Source: Schistosoma mansoni (lineage: Eukaryota; Platyhelminthes; Trematoda; Strigeidida; Schistosomatidae). Taken from it: 64,000 nucleotides of DNA. A program made the translations under genes and the position numbers. The number at the start of each line of letters is the position of its first letter. Positions within the stretch are counted from its first letter, which is position 1. Under the pieces are notes generated by a model that had not been told where the DNA came from, did no database searches, and was given only the letters and a program-made list of their open reading frames with translations. Of this stretch, positions 1 through 24,592 are shown in pieces. Where the stretch lies: the NCBI RefSeq assembly GCF_000237925.1, contig NW_017385990.1, positions 744,001-808,000 of the forward strand, read 5' to 3'.

Positions 1-412
1 TACAACCATCATCAAAAAGTACAAGTATTTATAAATAATTATTTACGCAAGATAGCCAATGTCCGTTGACAGGATACCATCAACAACAACCTACTATGGG
101 AGAGAACAAATCAGCTTCCAGATGAAGAGGAAATCGGGAAAAGACGATGGAACTGGTGGATAGGACACACATTACGGAAACCACCAGACTGCATCACAAG
201 GCAAGTGTTAACTTGGAAATACAGAAGAGAAACGAAAAATAGGAAGGCCAAAGAACACGCTGCGTCGGGAATTTGGAAGAAGGCATGAAGAGGAGGAATA
301 ACAACTGGAAACAAGTGGAAAGGGTTGCCCAGGACAGAGTCGGATGGAGAATGCTGGTGGGCGGCCTACGCTCCTTCAAGAGGGGTAACAGGCGTGAGTA
401 AATAAAGTAAGT
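1..412 (+). mobile_element. RTE-B 3' end, continues beyond left edge
   Basis: Decayed C-terminal coding region ([27 protein letters not shown] and [11 protein letters not shown] across stops), then gtaacaggcgtgagtaa. It enters the window already inside the element. Confidence 0.8.
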
Positions 413-623
413 AATACTTACTGAATACGTATTGATTTGTGCACTTAGTTGAAAAAAATATTTATTTAAGAAAACTATAGAATAGTGGCTTGGAAGTTAC
501 AACTCTCGATTTCTAAAGAGCAATTTAAAATCAGAAGTGTTTAGTATCTCCTACTGGCTGGATATGTAACTAATTAGTAGATTAGATTACTTGTTATAAC
601 AAAACGAATATAGGGATAATAAG

Positions 624-993
624 CAAAGATGGATAGTGGCTAGCAGTGGAATCCAGGACGCACGTTTCGTCTAATTTGGGACTCGTTAGCTAGATGTACC
701 TGCATCTCAGAGTTGATGCCAATAAGAGACTGATCAATTGCAGTCTTAAACATAAATAGGAAGATTCAAACCAACAGTACCAAGTGAATTTAAACTCCAC
801 CCCATTGCACAAGCAAGTGGCTATCAGGAATCAGTAGCAGAGTGGATAACGCGATGGCGTTTGGAGCGAATAGTATTGTTTTCGAGTCCAAGAGTGAACA
901 TCAACTCTGAGATGCAGGTACATCCAGCTGACGGGTCCCAAATAGGATGAAACGTGCGTCCTGGATTCCACTTCTAACCACTATCTATCTTTG
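624..993. mobile_element. Sm-alpha-like SINE with inverted hammerhead motifs
   Basis: The outer arms are inverted (caaagatggatagtggc and its complement). A tRNA-like middle, with tagcagagtggataacgc as A-box and gttttcgagtcc as B-box, lies between two hammerhead-like motifs on opposite strands. Plus-strand core CTGACGG (A9 lost); minus-strand core CTAACGA (G5 lost). Both are predicted inactive. Confidence 0.8.
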
Positions 994-1584
994 TTTACAA
1001 TACTTTTGAATTAGGGTAATATCGAGGCAATACGCACACGATGCACATATGCCAATGAGAAACAAACTAATAAATTGCACCCCTAAACATCATTGGGAAG
1101 ATTCAAACAAACAATACCAAGTGAATATAGGGATAGTTGGAACTTTCAGAATGACTCTTCGAATTATTATTACTAATATTTTCATTGTATAACTAGTAAA
1201 TAACTGTCTGGTTGAATATCTATGTTCCCCTTCTTGTAAACTTTCAGTAAACCTATTAACTGTTGCTATATGTTTAACTACCCCATGATTATTGCGAAAC
1301 AATTATGTATTGTTTGCTTTATACTCTAACATTCACGGCATGATTTCCTATTTAGTGTGCCATGTCGTCAGTTATTTCAAGTATGATATTGTATGTGTTA
1401 TGAGTCATGATTGAAGTGAGTATAGTAGAAAACAAACCTGCTTCTTATATCCGTTTTCTAATTAGCTACTGGGTTAGAAGGAGCTCGAGGACCAATAAAT
1501 GTCAGGGACTTGGTTGAATTTCATCGGCTGGTGTGTCAATTCGTGAAATAGGTCACTGATACTACTTACCACATAAATAAACCA

Positions 1585-2115
1585 TTATTTATTTATTTAT
1601 TTAAACACATAAATATCGGTACAAGGAAGCACCATATACATATGCGCCGCACAAATCTCATTTGATTTGTGTGAGGGTTGTGATACTGACCGGGTTCCCA
1701 GACAGAAGCAGGTGGTTTTCTTAGGGGACCACACCCAGAGCCTTTGACCTAAAGGGCTGATCCACAAGGCAGTGGAGCAACGTTAGGAGATGTAGTTGCA
1801 TGGTAACCGATGACCAACAATTGGTTCATACGCCATTTATTCCTTCAGGATACTGAAGCCAGCCCGTGTGCACCATTGGTTTGGAATGAGGGGTTTTCCA
1901 ACTCCCCTAGATGGACTCACCGTGCCCACCAACCCGGTTAAAGCGCTGGACATTCGCTTTTCATCCTCTCACTTTCGTAAACAACACCCCCGCCACGAGA
2001 AGGCAATGAGTAGGCCTTTCGTGGCAGAGGTTATACACGCGTGGTCATGTGAGAGCATTTCGAGAGGGAGAGCGGACTCTCCCCACTCTCGGCAGTACCA
2101 GGGCATTCGGAGGCA
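1585..2115 (-). mobile_element. Non-autonomous RTE-A derivative (5' UTR joined to 3' tail)
   Basis: About 530 bp, minus orientation, near complete. The 5' part matches RTE-A 7551-8005; the last about 70 bp match its 3' end (acacataaatatcggtacaa in reverse). It has no coding capacity. Confidence 0.85.
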
Positions 2116-2396
2116 AATAAATCAATCGATAATCGGAATTGTAATATAGCACTTGGTATTGTACTGACCAGTGGTCTCAATCCACAACAGAATGTCTTGA
2201 GATATAACAGAATGGTGATCGTAAGTCACAACATTGATTATTTGTGATTATTGGCTTTTCGTATAAATAGAGGAATATATCAGTATCCTGATAGGAAATA
2301 TGTGGTAAATTCCCAAAACTTTTATGTACTCGTATAACTAAACACTGAAAAAAATTATGATATTATAAATGAACAGTTAAAGAAATAATAAACAAC

Positions 2397-15711
<13,315 letters not shown>

Positions 15712-15884
15712 CTACCAAATGATTGAAGATAAGTTATTCAAGCTAGATATAATGAGGAAATCGTAGATTTTTTTGACAGAAATACACGGCAGTTCTAAAT
15801 AATAACTAACAAGAAATAAATAAATGGACTTATAAGGAGGGGATTTGCGAAATTAGGTGACCTGCTATTTGATATGGTTGATTA

Positions 15885-16245
15885 TGTTATGCCCCGATAA
15901 GGACAATAAATGGTAAATTTGGGATCTATTTATGAACCAACACTATGCATATATTCCTTATTGTATAATTGTTAACCAACTAAACTATTCATGTTCATAT
16001 CCCTCTTATTATAAGCTTTATTTTGATCTATGAACTATTATTATATGATTTACCGTTCTTGAGTTGTACCCAGTCTTCTAATCACTGTTCCCCACATTCA
16101 CGGCCACTTTTGGCTGAATCTTGTACAAATGTTATTTTCTATTTTATGGTACGATGTGATCTGTTTGATTGGTATATAAACCCAGTATGTTTGAAATGTA
16201 ATGATTCATATCGCAGAGGCTGAGATTGGTGTTCTGGACTTAACT
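15885..16245 (+). repeat. LTR-like repeat, copy 1
   Basis: Shares ordered blocks with 57655-57930: ttattataagctt, a gatctatgaa-tattattata block, cacattcacggccac, tatataaaccca and ggtgttctgga. The TATA-like and AATGATTC parts suit a solo LTR. No termini or duplication were established. Confidence 0.4.
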
Positions 16246-16774
16246 GGTTGGGCTAGGCAGGGAAACAGAACTGACAAGTACTCTGGACTACTCCTAAGGG
16301 TTTCATGTCATTGGTCCGATCGATAATTCACTGCTCTTTAATTGACGGTATTATCACGTTATACATTAACGGGGCATCCAGGCGGTCACAAGTCATAACA
16401 AATTATTTGCCATATGAATTAAAACGAAACAATAACCACGCTTGTTTTAGGACACACGATTGGTGTAAAAAGACAACAACAATAACAATAATAATAATAA
16501 ACTCAGGTACACATAGAAGCAAAAGAATTGAGGTGATGATTAATGCAGAAGAATCAGTTCCATCATACACAGTCTGGTAATCTACAAAATAGAGTCGCTT
16601 TAATAAGACTAAGGTCGACAACCATCGACTGAAAAATGCATTTGATCAGATAGTTTAAGCACTGACTTTTAAAACATAATTAAAAAACAATTTACGAAGA
16701 TTCCGGAAACAAAGTACTTGTAATCTTCTCATCATGGCTTACGACCCCAAGACACTGATTAGGGAGTGTATGTG

Positions 16775-17560
16775 GCCCATGAACAGGGTTTGTGGATACT
16801 GACGGTCCATTTAGAGGGGTTAAAAAACCAATGGCTCACACATACTCCAGAATCTTAAGGGAAGGAGTGGGATATGAACCTACTTTTGATCACTGACTAC
16901 CACACGACGGAACCTATTAATATCACACCACTTCAGAAGAGTGGTTGAAGCTTCCGTTGCAATCTAATGCAACAGAAAGTTGAACATTAAAGATACGGTT
17001 TGAGAAAATATGAATTAGTGGAATAGAAATTTGAGGTAGATTAAGAACTTAGAATCTAAGGCAAGGATTTGAGTGAAAGTGTCTGTTGAATTGCGGACGA
17101 TCGTGGGCAATTTCACCTCAAGTTTTTAACTTTAGGTTACGATAATCCTGTAGTCAGTAAGTCACAACGTAGAACTTCGTACGTAAGTACATCAGTTCGA
17201 GTTGCCATACCACATTAGCACGGAGATACAATTGTCGATTCAAATCCCATAGTGGTAGAAGTAGTAAGAGTATAGGCAGTAATCGAAAAGATTAGGGTTG
17301 GAAGATGTTATTCAAGGAGCATAATCCCTTAGACATCAACTAGATTGTCTACCCCTACTTAGGTAGCTAAGTCCAACAGTCGAACAGTGACGATTAGCCC
17401 ACCTAATGAGGTGTAGGTCCGAAAGGAGTTCTAACTCCTAAAGTTCTACAAGTCGCCAGGCCCAGACTACTTATAAATATACGGACACGGCTGACGAGTG
17501 GAGAATTTTGTATGGCATTGTTCACCTCAACCAAATCTTACTAAAGTTACCTCCTTATTA
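16775..17560 (+). mobile_element. Ancient RTE-A copy, heavily decayed
   Basis: 16775-16960 resembles the RTE-A 5' UTR (GTCCA, TTTAGAGGGGTT, CCAATGG and later blocks in order). 17390-17480 reads PPNEV-VRKEF-LLKFYKSPGPDYL across stops, the [11 protein letters not shown]...YKSPGPDDL region of RTE-A. It is intergenic, between sec23 and eIF3k. Confidence 0.55.
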
Positions 17561-17949
17561 AGCCTCACGTAACCTATAAATCTTGGGAGATTTTGAATAA
17601 AGTTTGGATTCATATGACACTGAAGAATTTCTTAGTTCTGACACCGATAACCAAGGCATAATGCCTCTGTTATGAACGATTCCATTTTTTCCGAGGAGTT
17701 TGGATGATCAGAAAGATGTGAACTCACGAAGAATACTCTTAAGAGGCCAAGACTGTTGGTCACCGTCTGGAATTGCTACAAATTATGTGGCTTTTAAAAA
17801 TGATAACATCAAGGATATCGGCTAAATTATTCTTAACAGCCTAAACTTATGGATACTTTAAGCGCTAAAGTTATTAAGACGAGGGTGAGAAAATTATATA
17901 TGACCAGTTTTTGTTCAAGGTTAAAGACATGTGCACACTTTACTGAGCA

Positions 17950-18800
17950 CAACAAAAGAATTACCAGAACTATGAAACGTGTAAAGACGTGTTAAGTTGT
18001 GTTCCAAATTCTGCGCTAGATACGAAGGTGACAATTGGAACCAGTGAAATAGCATAAATAACTGAAATGTTTGTGGATGTTGTATAATAAGTTGTAACTT
18101 GACGAAACTACGTGTTTAGTCACAAGGATCATCAGCGCCCCCAGCTAGAAACCTGGATATGAAATAGTCAGGAACGCCATTATGGATAACCAAGGAGATC
18201 AAGAAAATCCTTAGACGTAGGAAAAAGAATAGAAATGTGCTTATCTCTATAGGCCTTGAATAATACAGATCAACTTATTGCAAGGCTTGAGACGTGTGAA
18301 AAGCACTGATCAGTAAAGCTGGACTTTTGTCTAAAAGACTGTGGGTTAGGGGTCGTGAAAACAATCCCAAAAGGTTGTTCTCGTATATAAAGCTCACCAC
18401 TCTTGGTATAAGAAAGTCCGTTGTTATTGGCAAGGGTTAATTTGCAAAAGCTGCAGCCTCATCAGAATATTTTAGTTAGATGTTTACCTATGACGTTAGT
18501 ATAAAAACAACAGTGAATTATAAGTGTCAGCTTGTCGATAGATTCTCTAACTATTTAGAAAGAAGCTAACTTACGGTTACTTCAACATCTCAGTCTAGAT
18601 AAGCACCGAGGTCACAAGGATATCAATCAAAGGATTATAAAATCATAAGCTGATAAGATTGTTGTACCTCTAGGAATACTATTCGATATGTCTTTTAGCA
18701 AGTCTAAACTGCCGATAGACGGAAAAGACTCAACTATCAGTGAATGTGGAACAAATTTCGCATTTGTTTTGAACGATTATCGGTAATAACTAGTCACTAG
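17950..18800 (+). pseudogene. Second, older CR1-like reverse transcriptase relic
   Basis: Broken frames read ITKEIKKILRRRKKNRN-like (18190), NPKRLFSYIKLTTLGIRKS (18365), FAKAAASSEYF and MFTYD (18450), and ADKIVVPLGILFDMSFSKSK (18650), the usual order of the CR1 pre-RT and RT-1 region. Only the N-terminal half is recognisable. Confidence 0.6.
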
Positions 18801-21800
18801 CTACGTAATTCTGTCATTTCTGGCGCAAAGCTTATTTTGTGGGTGACCGCTGACTATTGAAGCGAACTGAACTAGCACATTCCTTTTTCGTTGACTAGAA
18901 TATTATTCCTCGGTTGATAATAGCCCTTTCAGTAATCCGTTAGTAGTTTAGATTGATTTATGAACTTGATGTTTTAAAGTCGGGTTTTACCTATTGATTT
19001 TCCTTGCTCCATATCTTTTGCTACTTTTGGCAACGTTACTATAAGACAAATATTACAGTTAATGTCTTTTATTTTGCTTTAAATAGGTCAGGAGTCACTG
19101 AGTAAACCAATGTCATGGGTATGCTGCAATTAGCAGAACTGTGGACACTAAATCCTCAGCTTACTTTTTAAAATTTAGAATAGTCTGATGGTAGTGAACC
19201 AAGAGCGGATCTAAAGACCATATCATTCATTTGCTTGTAAATTATGTGGTTGAATTTCAGCTGTGGATTAAAGATGCCCTCCAAAAATAGTCTGTTTCTA
19301 TGGGATGTTGGTGTTCCAATATTTGGGGTATTACTATCTACTTACCAGCAGACAATCACAACAGCTTTTGTTAGTGGAGCTTTGGAGACCAGAATACTCA
19401 GTTTGAAGTGAAATGAACTGTTTATCATCCCCGCTGATCTTCCTATCTTATGGAAAATTAGTCTGATACCGAAATATTGCTTTTGAACTAAGTATTACAT
19501 TTCAAGAAATTGGGAAAATCAGAATGGATAGAGGGATCGATTCAACAACTTCAGATACAAGGTAGGAACGTAGTCAGTAATAGTTCAGTCAGCGGGTGCA
19601 CTGTTTGAAATTTAGACTTAATGATCAAGTGTAAGGGGCTATAAAACCACTAAAAAGTTTGACAAGCTCATGAAAATGCCATTTCCATTCACCTTGAAAG
19701 TGGGAGGGATATGATTATGAACTATCATATTGTTGTTAATTGTCTACTGGATGAGCCATTCCTATGCTTTCTTACTAAAAAGCACTTAACGGGATATTGG
19801 AGGCTTTACATAAAAGCACTTGGTGACTGTGAAGTCCAAATATGAATCAGATAATACTGATATTCCTTTTCATTTTTGATTCGATTACTAATCAGTAATA
19901 CTGAAGACAAACTGTATACGACAGTCGAAGTATAATGGAACGCAATTAGTTTTCGATAGATTGGCACAAAGACATGTAGCGAGGAAAGGGATGATAGGTC
20001 GGAAGAAAGGTATGTTTAGTTGCGTTAAGAGGTGTGAGAACTTAAAAACCTGTGAATTAGTGACTCAAACGAAGAGAAGCATTTCACAAAAGGTATCTTC
20101 GTGATCTGATAATGATGCTTGATCGGTGAACTTCATTAATAATAACTAGCTCAATATAAATCTCGTCTAATCTGTAAACTGCTTGTCCCAGAAAGTTATC
20201 ACTTAGTGGTCCTGTCTATGACTTCATTTGGATTATGTGAATGATTGTTTTAGGATATATATACTGTCAACCCTTGTGTACATTTATCGACTTAAATCGC
20301 GTCGGTAAATAACGAAATTAAATGAGTCAGATGAGAGAATGAGGTTTGGATACGTGAATTTGCACATTAACTGACCTGAAAAGACAATCAAAGTAACGAA
20401 CCAAAGGAAGCGTAGAAGAAGGAGTGAAAGGAAGTGAAACGAAATGATGCTCAGTGGAGAAGAGTAAGCCAACTCCATTTGATCAGGCGTGACTCTACAT
20501 TCACTGTCACACGATTAATAGGGTGAGTAATTAACACATGTACACTTAAATAAAAATGATCAGGGTTACCAGGCGAACAAGTGACGAGGCAAAAATGCTG
20601 CTTGAGAAGAATGAATAGACTGATCTGTTCAGGGGCTAGAACAATCTATTTAATCTTGACCTAGTACCAGCTCCTACAAAGCTCACCTGTAGAAAATAGC
20701 ACATTAATTTTAAAAATATCTGTTTAAAAAAACACTGAAAAGGTGTGTTGTTAACTTTGACAACAAGTAGTAAAGGTGTTTGTACCATATCTGACAAAGC
20801 TCAGTGGCACATGAGGAGGGAGTATATAACATGAAGGTGTCATAATTACGTAAAATGTGCATGAACGTCGTAAAGCCATGGACAAAAGAATGTTAGCATT
20901 AGATTATGAGCAAATTATTAAACATGCAGAAACTAACGAAGATTTATGAACAATAAAATCATACGTCCATATAAGTGGTTCAAAATACCATAAAAACAAA
21001 GTAATGAATAGCTTATAGGCATGATAGTGGAAAAGATCGTAAAAATAAGTAGAGTAGAATATAACAGAGATTGATCTTTAGTGCCGACAGAACATAAGGA
21101 TAAAGAATAGTTGAGCATGAACAGGTTCTAATAAACCGCAGTAGAGTAAATAACGTCGAATAACGATTAATGGATTCAAGTTTACATGCATGAAGTTTAT
21201 GTGGAACAAAAAAATCCAGCCGTAAAATGATAAATGCATCAACGGATGATACTCATTGCTGTGCTGCGATTGATAAAACTATAAAATCTGAAGTTAGTGT
21301 ACGTTGTCATTCACGTCATAACCAGATATATGGAATTTTTGTTAAACATGTATTGCTAGAATGGCTAGAGGAATAGAATAGTAACTATGGAGACGAGATA
21401 TGAGGAGCCGTATTCCCTTTTGGTCGTAAAGTCTAACTTGGTTTATGTCATTTAAGGGAGATGCACTCGACCTCGTTTGTTACGAAGCCGTACTAAGGTA
21501 TGATAACGAACTAATACGTATGATTGTTGATGTTGAGCTAGTGAAACTGACTTGCATGTGACGAACAAGATAATAGCTCTAAACTTTATGTTCTGATATA
21601 CAGTGCTACGGGAATAGAGTATTAATTTCAGTAATCAAGTAATGTTTACAGGTAATGAATGCTTTGGGGTTCACTTATATGTATGGGTAAATAAATGAGA
21701 TGAACATGATCGTTACTAATCGACTAACTGTTGTTAGTGTTGATGTAGTTGTGACCATGCCGTAATCGGCGTGCAGAGAGTTCGCTTGACTAATAGACAG

Positions 21801-22049
21801 AACGTTCGTGTGCAAACGCGGGTTACTAGACCGCCAATTTACTTATAAGGTCTCAGGTTGTTAGGTGTACGGACAACTAGAAGGATGTGGAGAATATATG
21901 TCATGAAATAGTATCAGTCCTTACAATCCAACACTATTATACCTAAGGGGAGTTCATAATCTGTGTCTTATTCCTTTATCAGACTTATTGACTAACATTT
22001 TTCTTTTAATTACCTGAAGTACAAGTATAAAGATTGCAACCTTCATATC
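18801..22049. other. Intergenic AT-rich stretch
   Basis: No coding exon recognised on either strand. Parts probably continue the decayed CR1 relic. Nothing else can be supported. Confidence 0.4.
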
Positions 22050-24450
22050 CAGTGAACAAATTCTCATTAATTATCGAAAAGCTCGGAATACCTGTGCCTT
22101 GACCCTCCGTAAGTTTGGAAAGTCGTACGAAGAAAAAATCGAAAAGGAATCCATAGAATGTCCTGAACGCTTGTATTCCTGTATAAACCAAAGGACAAAG
22201 AGAAGACGAAATATTTCTGAACTATGAGGAGACATTACTGCCTCATCATTAATGGAGGACGACTTTGGTAAGGCCCAAGTATTCTTAAATTACTTTAGCA
22301 GTGCATATACCATAGAAACGCTCTTACCACCAGTTCATGCAAATCCCCACACACAAACACTGGACAGCGTGACCACTAAAGAACTCGATGTCTTTGGTCT
22401 ATTAAATGAGCTTGACATAGGTAGATCCACGGAACCCAATGAATTCCATCCTAGGCTAATGAAGGAATGATCTAACTTCGTTTCTAATCCTTCAAGTATA
22501 TCCTTTAATCTATCCGTAACACAGGGTCGTTTACCAAAAGACCGGACGAACGCCATAGTAAGTCCTGTCTTCAAAACAGATACGAAACATAAACCTGAGA
22601 ATTACTGACCCATTAGCCTAACCAGTGTGGTTGTTAAAATCATAGAAAAGATTATTCGAAAGGAGCTGCTCAAGTACCCCGATGAAAACCGGATCCTTTC
22701 GGAGAAGCAACATGGTTTTAGAATAGGTTGTTCTTGTCGCACTAACTTACTAGTCGCTCGTGAAAGCTGGTGAAATTTCAAGGACTAAAGTTTACCTGCA
22801 GAAGTAGCCTACATCGAGGCTTTTGACAAAGTTCCGCACCACCGGCTGTTATATAGACTAAGAAATGTCGGGATTGAAGGCAATCTATTGATGTGGATAA
22901 AAGACTTCTTATTTGGGAGCCAACAAAGAGTACTGGTGAACTCAAAGCTATCTATCTGGGAAACTGTGTTTAGTGAAACATCACAGGGTATATTTTTGGG
23001 GTCAGTGCTATTTCTCTTGTACGTAAATGACCTTCCTCATCTACTATCATCATCCGTCTCCCTATGTGTTGGCTATGTCAAGATATGGAGAGCTATACGA
23101 ATTGAGGACGATAACTTAGAACCCCAAAGTGACCTGGAAAAATCATCTGAACTGTCTCAAACCTGGCAGTTACCGACAAATTCTTTCAATTGTATTGTGA
23201 TGCATATCGGTCATCAAGTAACAGATGTGTACAAGATGAAGAACAATGAGCTGCCTGGTGTCCAGACAAACAATTACTTGGGAGTCATCGTTAGCCAAAA
23301 CTTCAAGACTACTGCACACTGCTGTGCGATAGCCGCCAAAGGTATTAAAAAGTTTATGGTCAGTATTTAGGGTTTTAGTCGTGTCGACGCCAAAACATTT
23401 TTGAATTTGCATACAGTATTCTTGAGCCGTAAACCTGAGTACTGCATACAAGCGGTAGCCTATGCTTAAAAGGAGACATGGAGCTTTTGGAAGAGGTTCA
23501 GAGAACAGCAACTAAGCTGATTCCCGGAATAGCGAAGTCCCGTATGATGCTTGACTGGCCAAGCTAAACCTATTCCCATTGTCATATCGAAGAACTAGAG
23601 GCGACTTGATTACAGTTTCCAAATCGATCAGTGGTAAATTTGCACCTGATATGCCCTCATTTTTCTTGTCTTTCAAAACAAAAAATCTACGGGGACACTC
23701 CAAAAATTTTCAAAAGCCCAGGACAAATTACTTGTCAGCCGACTATCGACTTTCCAATTGGACCATCAACGAGTGTATTTCACTACCTCAACACGTGATT
23801 GAAGCTCCATATGTTGACTCGTTCTAAAGAAGGTTGTTTCAACTTAGAGACAACCATTTCCAGAACTAACGCAAGCCGACAAGCCTCCTATCCTCTCCAA
23901 ACTGAAACTGGATTACAAATACTTTATTTTTGTCAGTGGGCGGAACGTACCCTATAACTTGAAGTTGTACGCTAACTGTGACAAAAACGCCTTTTGAGCA
24001 AACCTTGCCATGAAGCACATTTTGAGCCAGTTTGAACTTTCCACATAATCTTCAACAGTTTTATTCGCCCCCATTTAGAGTACGGAAACATAGTATTTCC
24101 TCTCTCTCTCTCCAAAAGAATAAGGACACTCTGAGGCTCATCCAACAACCAGCTACGAAATCAGTTCGAGGACCCAAATTCAAACCCTATGAAGAGCACC
24201 TTCAATCACCTAACCTTTACCCGTTGGAATATAGGCGTCTTAGTGGTAAGCTTCTTATGGCTTACAGTATCCTTAAAACTTCTGGTCATCCCCTTAAACA
24301 TCTACTCAAGCTTAGTCACAATACTAACCTAATGGGTAACACACAGAAACGGGAGACTCAACATTACCAATTTCCTTTTTTCCTATTATCGTTAATATAC
24401 CTAGATTCCTGCCTTGAGGTATTAGTGATCCACTGCTACTAGACATGGAA
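22050..24450 (+). pseudogene. CR1-clade (SR1-like) retrotransposon, dead
   Basis: A non-LTR reverse transcriptase relic in the orientation of eIF3k. Recognisable blocks in order are LLNELDIGRST (22390), RLPKDRTNAIVSPVFKTD (22530), NY-PISLTSVVVKIIEKII (22590), AFDKVPHHRLLYRLRNVGI (22820), GSVLFLLYVNDLP (23000), LQQ...PPF and TLRLIQQPATKSVRGPKF (24050-24190), and YRRLSGKLLMAYSILKTSG (24225). Motif A has lost its aspartate context and the YADD/FADD motif is gone (LCVGYVKIW), besides many stops and frameshifts. It ends about 70 bp before the candidate eIF3k acceptor. Confidence 0.85.
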
Positions 24451-24510
24451 GCCCGTTAAGCGAAAGCTTCTTCTATTCCGTCCACAACCATTTGAGCCAT
24501 TTGAACTATT

Positions 24511-24519
24511 TTTTCACAG
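24511..24519 (+). promoter_or_regulatory. Candidate trans-splice (or 5' UTR) acceptor of eIF3k
   Basis: TTTTCACAG after a T-rich run lies 26 bp before the eIF3k ATG, with no convincing donor upstream. Schistosomes trans-splice a spliced leader to many mRNAs, so this unpaired acceptor is a good candidate. A cis 5' UTR intron is the alternative. Confidence 0.45.
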
Positions 24520-24545
24520 GCGCGGTTCTTGAAGTGTTTCACGTT

Positions 24546-24592
24546 ATGGATCGTAAGGCAGTCATCAAAAGCAAACTACAAGGAATAGAGAG
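24546..24592 (+). CDS. EIF3K: eIF3k exon 1
   Basis: Starts MDRKAVIKSKLQGIE. It ends AG before donor GTATTA, phase 2. The N-terminus is a few residues shorter than human eIF3k. This is the only plausible ATG just after the acceptor at 24519. Confidence 0.88.

Noticed and set aside
1-2396. Further SEC23 exon expected after residue 249
   Set aside because: No minus-strand stretch resembling the next SEC23 block (DMNLTDLLGELQRD-type) could be found; the region is RTE-B, SINE and RTE-A derivative.
20284-21118. Short hydrophobic open frames on the minus strand
   Set aside because: Typical chance frames in AT-rich DNA, with no homology or splice context.
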